A stretch of 6,346 bases of DNA from an uncultured Clostridia bacterium (GTDB lineage Bacteria > Bacillota > Clostridia > Christensenellales > CAG-138), in the NCBI GenBank assembly GCA_937913075.1, contig CALEPU010000174.1:1-6346 (forward strand), written 5' to 3'. The notes beneath the pieces are model-generated. The model was given only the letters and a program-made list of their open reading frames with translations, was not told the origin of the DNA and made no database searches. Positions 5,103 through 6,346 of this stretch are shown piece by piece. Numbering within the stretch: position 1 is the first letter of the stretch; the number at the start of each line of letters is the position of its first letter. Both the position numbers and the translations under genes were made by a program.

Positions 5103-6173
5103 TCAGATGATTATCATGTCTTTGCCGGTATGTGCGAGGTCTATATAGCCGTCCTCGGTCAAAACGCAGTCGTCCTCTATGCGGACGCCGCCCAAGCCCT
5201 CGACGTAGATGCCTGGCTCAACGGTGATGGTGGCGCCGGGTATGAGGGTATCGGCGGACCTTGTGGAAGCATAGGGCGCCTCGTGAATATCAAGCCCGAA
5301 GCCGTGACCCAAGGAGTGACCGAAGCACTCGCCATAGCCCTCGGCGGCGATAACGTCGCGGGCGATTTTGTCAAGCTCCTTCGCGCTCATGTTGGGCTTT
5401 AAAGCGTCAAGCGCTGCCTGCTGAGCACGGCGTACGATGTTGTAGATCTTTTTAAGCTCGTCGCAGGGCTCGCCTATGGCGACGGTCCTCGTCATGTCGG
5501 AGCAGTAGCCCATGTACTTGCAGCCGAAGTCGATGACGACGAGATCGCCCTCCTGAAGCTTGCGCTGACCGGGGGTAGCATGACAAAGCGCGCCGTTGGG
5601 TCCGGAGCCGACTATGGTATCAAACGAGTTCTCCTCAGCGCCGTGTACCCTCAAAAGATGGTCGAGCTCGTTTGCGACTTCCTTCTCGGTCATTCCCGCA
5701 TGTATCTTGGTGACAAGCTCGGCAAAGGCGGCGTCCGCAATGGACTGTGCCTTTTTAAGACACTCGACCTCGAAGTCGTTCTTAACGAGGCGGCACCTGT
5801 CGATAACGGGAGTCATGGGAACGAGCTCCACGGGCAGCTCCTTGTAGTTGTTGAACTCGCGCACGGTAAGATACCCGTCCTCAAAGGCGCACCTCTTTAT
5901 GCCCGCCTCTTTCAGCACGGCGGCGATCTCGTCGGTGGCGATAGCACGCGAGGTCTCCACTATCTCAAATGCGGGAGCGCTCAGCTCCTTGGCCTGAATG
6001 GTGTAACGGAAATCCGTCAAAAGCACGCGCCTGTCCTTTGAAATAACAAGCACGGACTCATCGCTTGTAAAATTGGAGAAGTAGCGGATGTTGGTGCCGT
6101 GGGTGATTATGGCGCCGTCAACGCCCTGCTCCGCCAATGCGGCGATAAGCTTGTTGCATCTTTCGATAAGCAT
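5103..6173 (-). CDS. pepP: M24 family metallopeptidase (Xaa-Pro aminopeptidase/dipeptidase type)
   Basis: This 356-residue cytoplasmic peptidase removes residues next to proline from peptides. Residues 1-120 form the creatinase/prolidase N-terminal domain (ITHGTNIRYFSNFTSDESVL). Residues about 130-350 are the pita-bread catalytic domain. All five metal ligands are visible: D215 (VIDFG), D226 (SDMTRT), H290 (GHSLGHGFG), E319 (TVEPGIY) and E333 (VRIEDD). The catalytic histidine H198 lies in LCHATPG. About 355 residues is usual for the Firmicutes PepP-like/YqhT group that precedes efp. Sequence alone does not separate aminopeptidase P from prolidase. The start was placed at 6173 (MLIERCNKL) because GGGAG lies ten bases upstream. 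An in-frame ATG at 6218 would add 15 residues that overlap a leader hairpin and lack family similarity. It is the first gene of the unit, with a promoter about 65 bases upstream. Confidence 0.9.
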   Translation of the reverse strand: MLIERCNKLIAALAEQGVDGAIITHGTNIRYFSNFTSDESVLVISKDRRVLLTDFRYTIQAKELSAPAFEIVETSRAIATDEIAAVLKEAGIKRCAFEDGYLTVREFNNYKELPVELVPMTPVIDRCRLVKNDFEVECLKKAQSIADAAFAELVTKIHAGMTEKEVANELDHLLRVHGAEENSFDTIVGSGPNGALCHATPGQRKLQEGDLVVIDFGCKYMGYCSDMTRTVAIGEPCDELKKIYNIVRRAQQAALDALKPNMSAKELDKIARDVIAAEGYGECFGHSLGHGFGLDIHEAPYASTRSADTLIPGATITVEPGIYVEGLGGVRIEDDCVLTEDGYIDLAHTGKDMIII

Positions 6174-6192
6174 TAAATAAACACTCCCTTCC

Positions 6193-6206
6193 TCCGCAAA
6201 AGCGGA
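6193..6206 (-). other. Leader hairpin adjoining the pepP ribosome binding site
   Basis: TCCGC, TTTT and GCGGA on the minus strand form a 5-bp stem and 4-base loop in the pepP leader. GAGGAAGGGAG directly follows or slightly overlaps the stem. It could tune ribosome access or mRNA stability. It is too small to be called a riboswitch. Confidence 0.35.
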
Positions 6207-6239
6207 CTTTGGGTACAAGACCCTCTTTTATAACAATTA

Positions 6240-6269
6240 ATTATAACACATACGACCGCATATAAACAA
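6240..6269 (-). promoter_or_regulatory. Sigma-A-type promoter of the pepP-efp-CD1247 unit
   Basis: On the minus strand TTGTTT (6269-6264) is followed by an 18-base spacer and a perfect TATAAT (6245-6240), preceded by TGT to give an extended -10. The surrounding sequence is AT-rich. The predicted start near 6233 gives a leader of about 60 bases before the chosen pepP ATG. The rest of the window to 6346 contains no recognisable gene. Confidence 0.7.
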
Positions 6270-6346
6270 GAGCTAATTTCGCGCAGTTCGATTTTTTGCG
6301 GGAATTTTTTCTGCTATTTACTTCCGCAAGGCTCGTCTGCGGGGGT

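Noticed and set aside
6290..6332. An imperfect inverted repeat (TTGCGGAA against TTCCCGCAA) near the right edge as a terminator of an upstream gene
   Set aside because: The stem has a bulge and a long loop, no clean T-run follows on the minus strand, and the upstream gene is outside the window.

Overview
The window carries one closely packed gene block on the minus strand, from the right edge down to about position 945, and a compositionally different coding fragment in the leftmost ~900 bases. The right-hand ~5.4 kb looks like the chromosome of an uncultured Clostridia-type Firmicute, probably from a gut or rumen community. The evidence is a Bacillus/Clostridium-like EF-P, a CD1247-type acidic zinc-ribbon protein directly after it, a WalJ/YycJ-type hydrolase followed by a membrane protein and an rlmH start, GGAGG ribosome binding sites and sigma-A-like promoters with TGTTATAAT boxes.

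Transcription runs right to left in two units. Unit 1 has a promoter at 6240-6269, then an M24 aminopeptidase (Xaa-Pro type), efp, and the CD1247-like protein. It ends at a strong intrinsic terminator (3831-3863). Unit 2 starts from a promoter that abuts and overlaps that terminator (3804-3832). It contains a TraX-family membrane protein with a TTG start, a WalJ/YycJ-like MBL-fold hydrolase, a CPBP-family intramembrane protease with an unusual repeat tail, and the first 13 codons of rlmH. Unit 1 combines translation of proline-rich sequences (EF-P) with turnover of proline-containing peptides. Unit 2 resembles the walJ-(membrane protease)-rlmH arrangement of Firmicutes, with traX added in front.

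The rlmH sequence stops making sense after about residue 13. By about position 890 the minus strand reads, in another frame, as a Bacteroidetes (Prevotella/Bacteroides-like) surface protein with a helical linker between two similar beta-sandwich-type modules, running off the left edge. The breakpoint lies in roughly 870-945 and contains a perfect 12-bp tandem duplication. The simplest reading is an assembly or library chimera of two gut organisms. A real recombination that destroyed rlmH is possible but less likely, because rlmH is a conserved housekeeping gene and no mobile-element sequence is visible.

I see no tRNA, rRNA, CRISPR array, insertion sequence or integrase. No plus-strand gene is convincing. 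The most interesting non-artefact signals are the YDxxTGxPL repeat tail of the CPBP protein, the acidic/His-rich/zinc-ribbon CD1247-like protein coupled to efp, and a perfect palindrome immediately downstream of the traX promoter.
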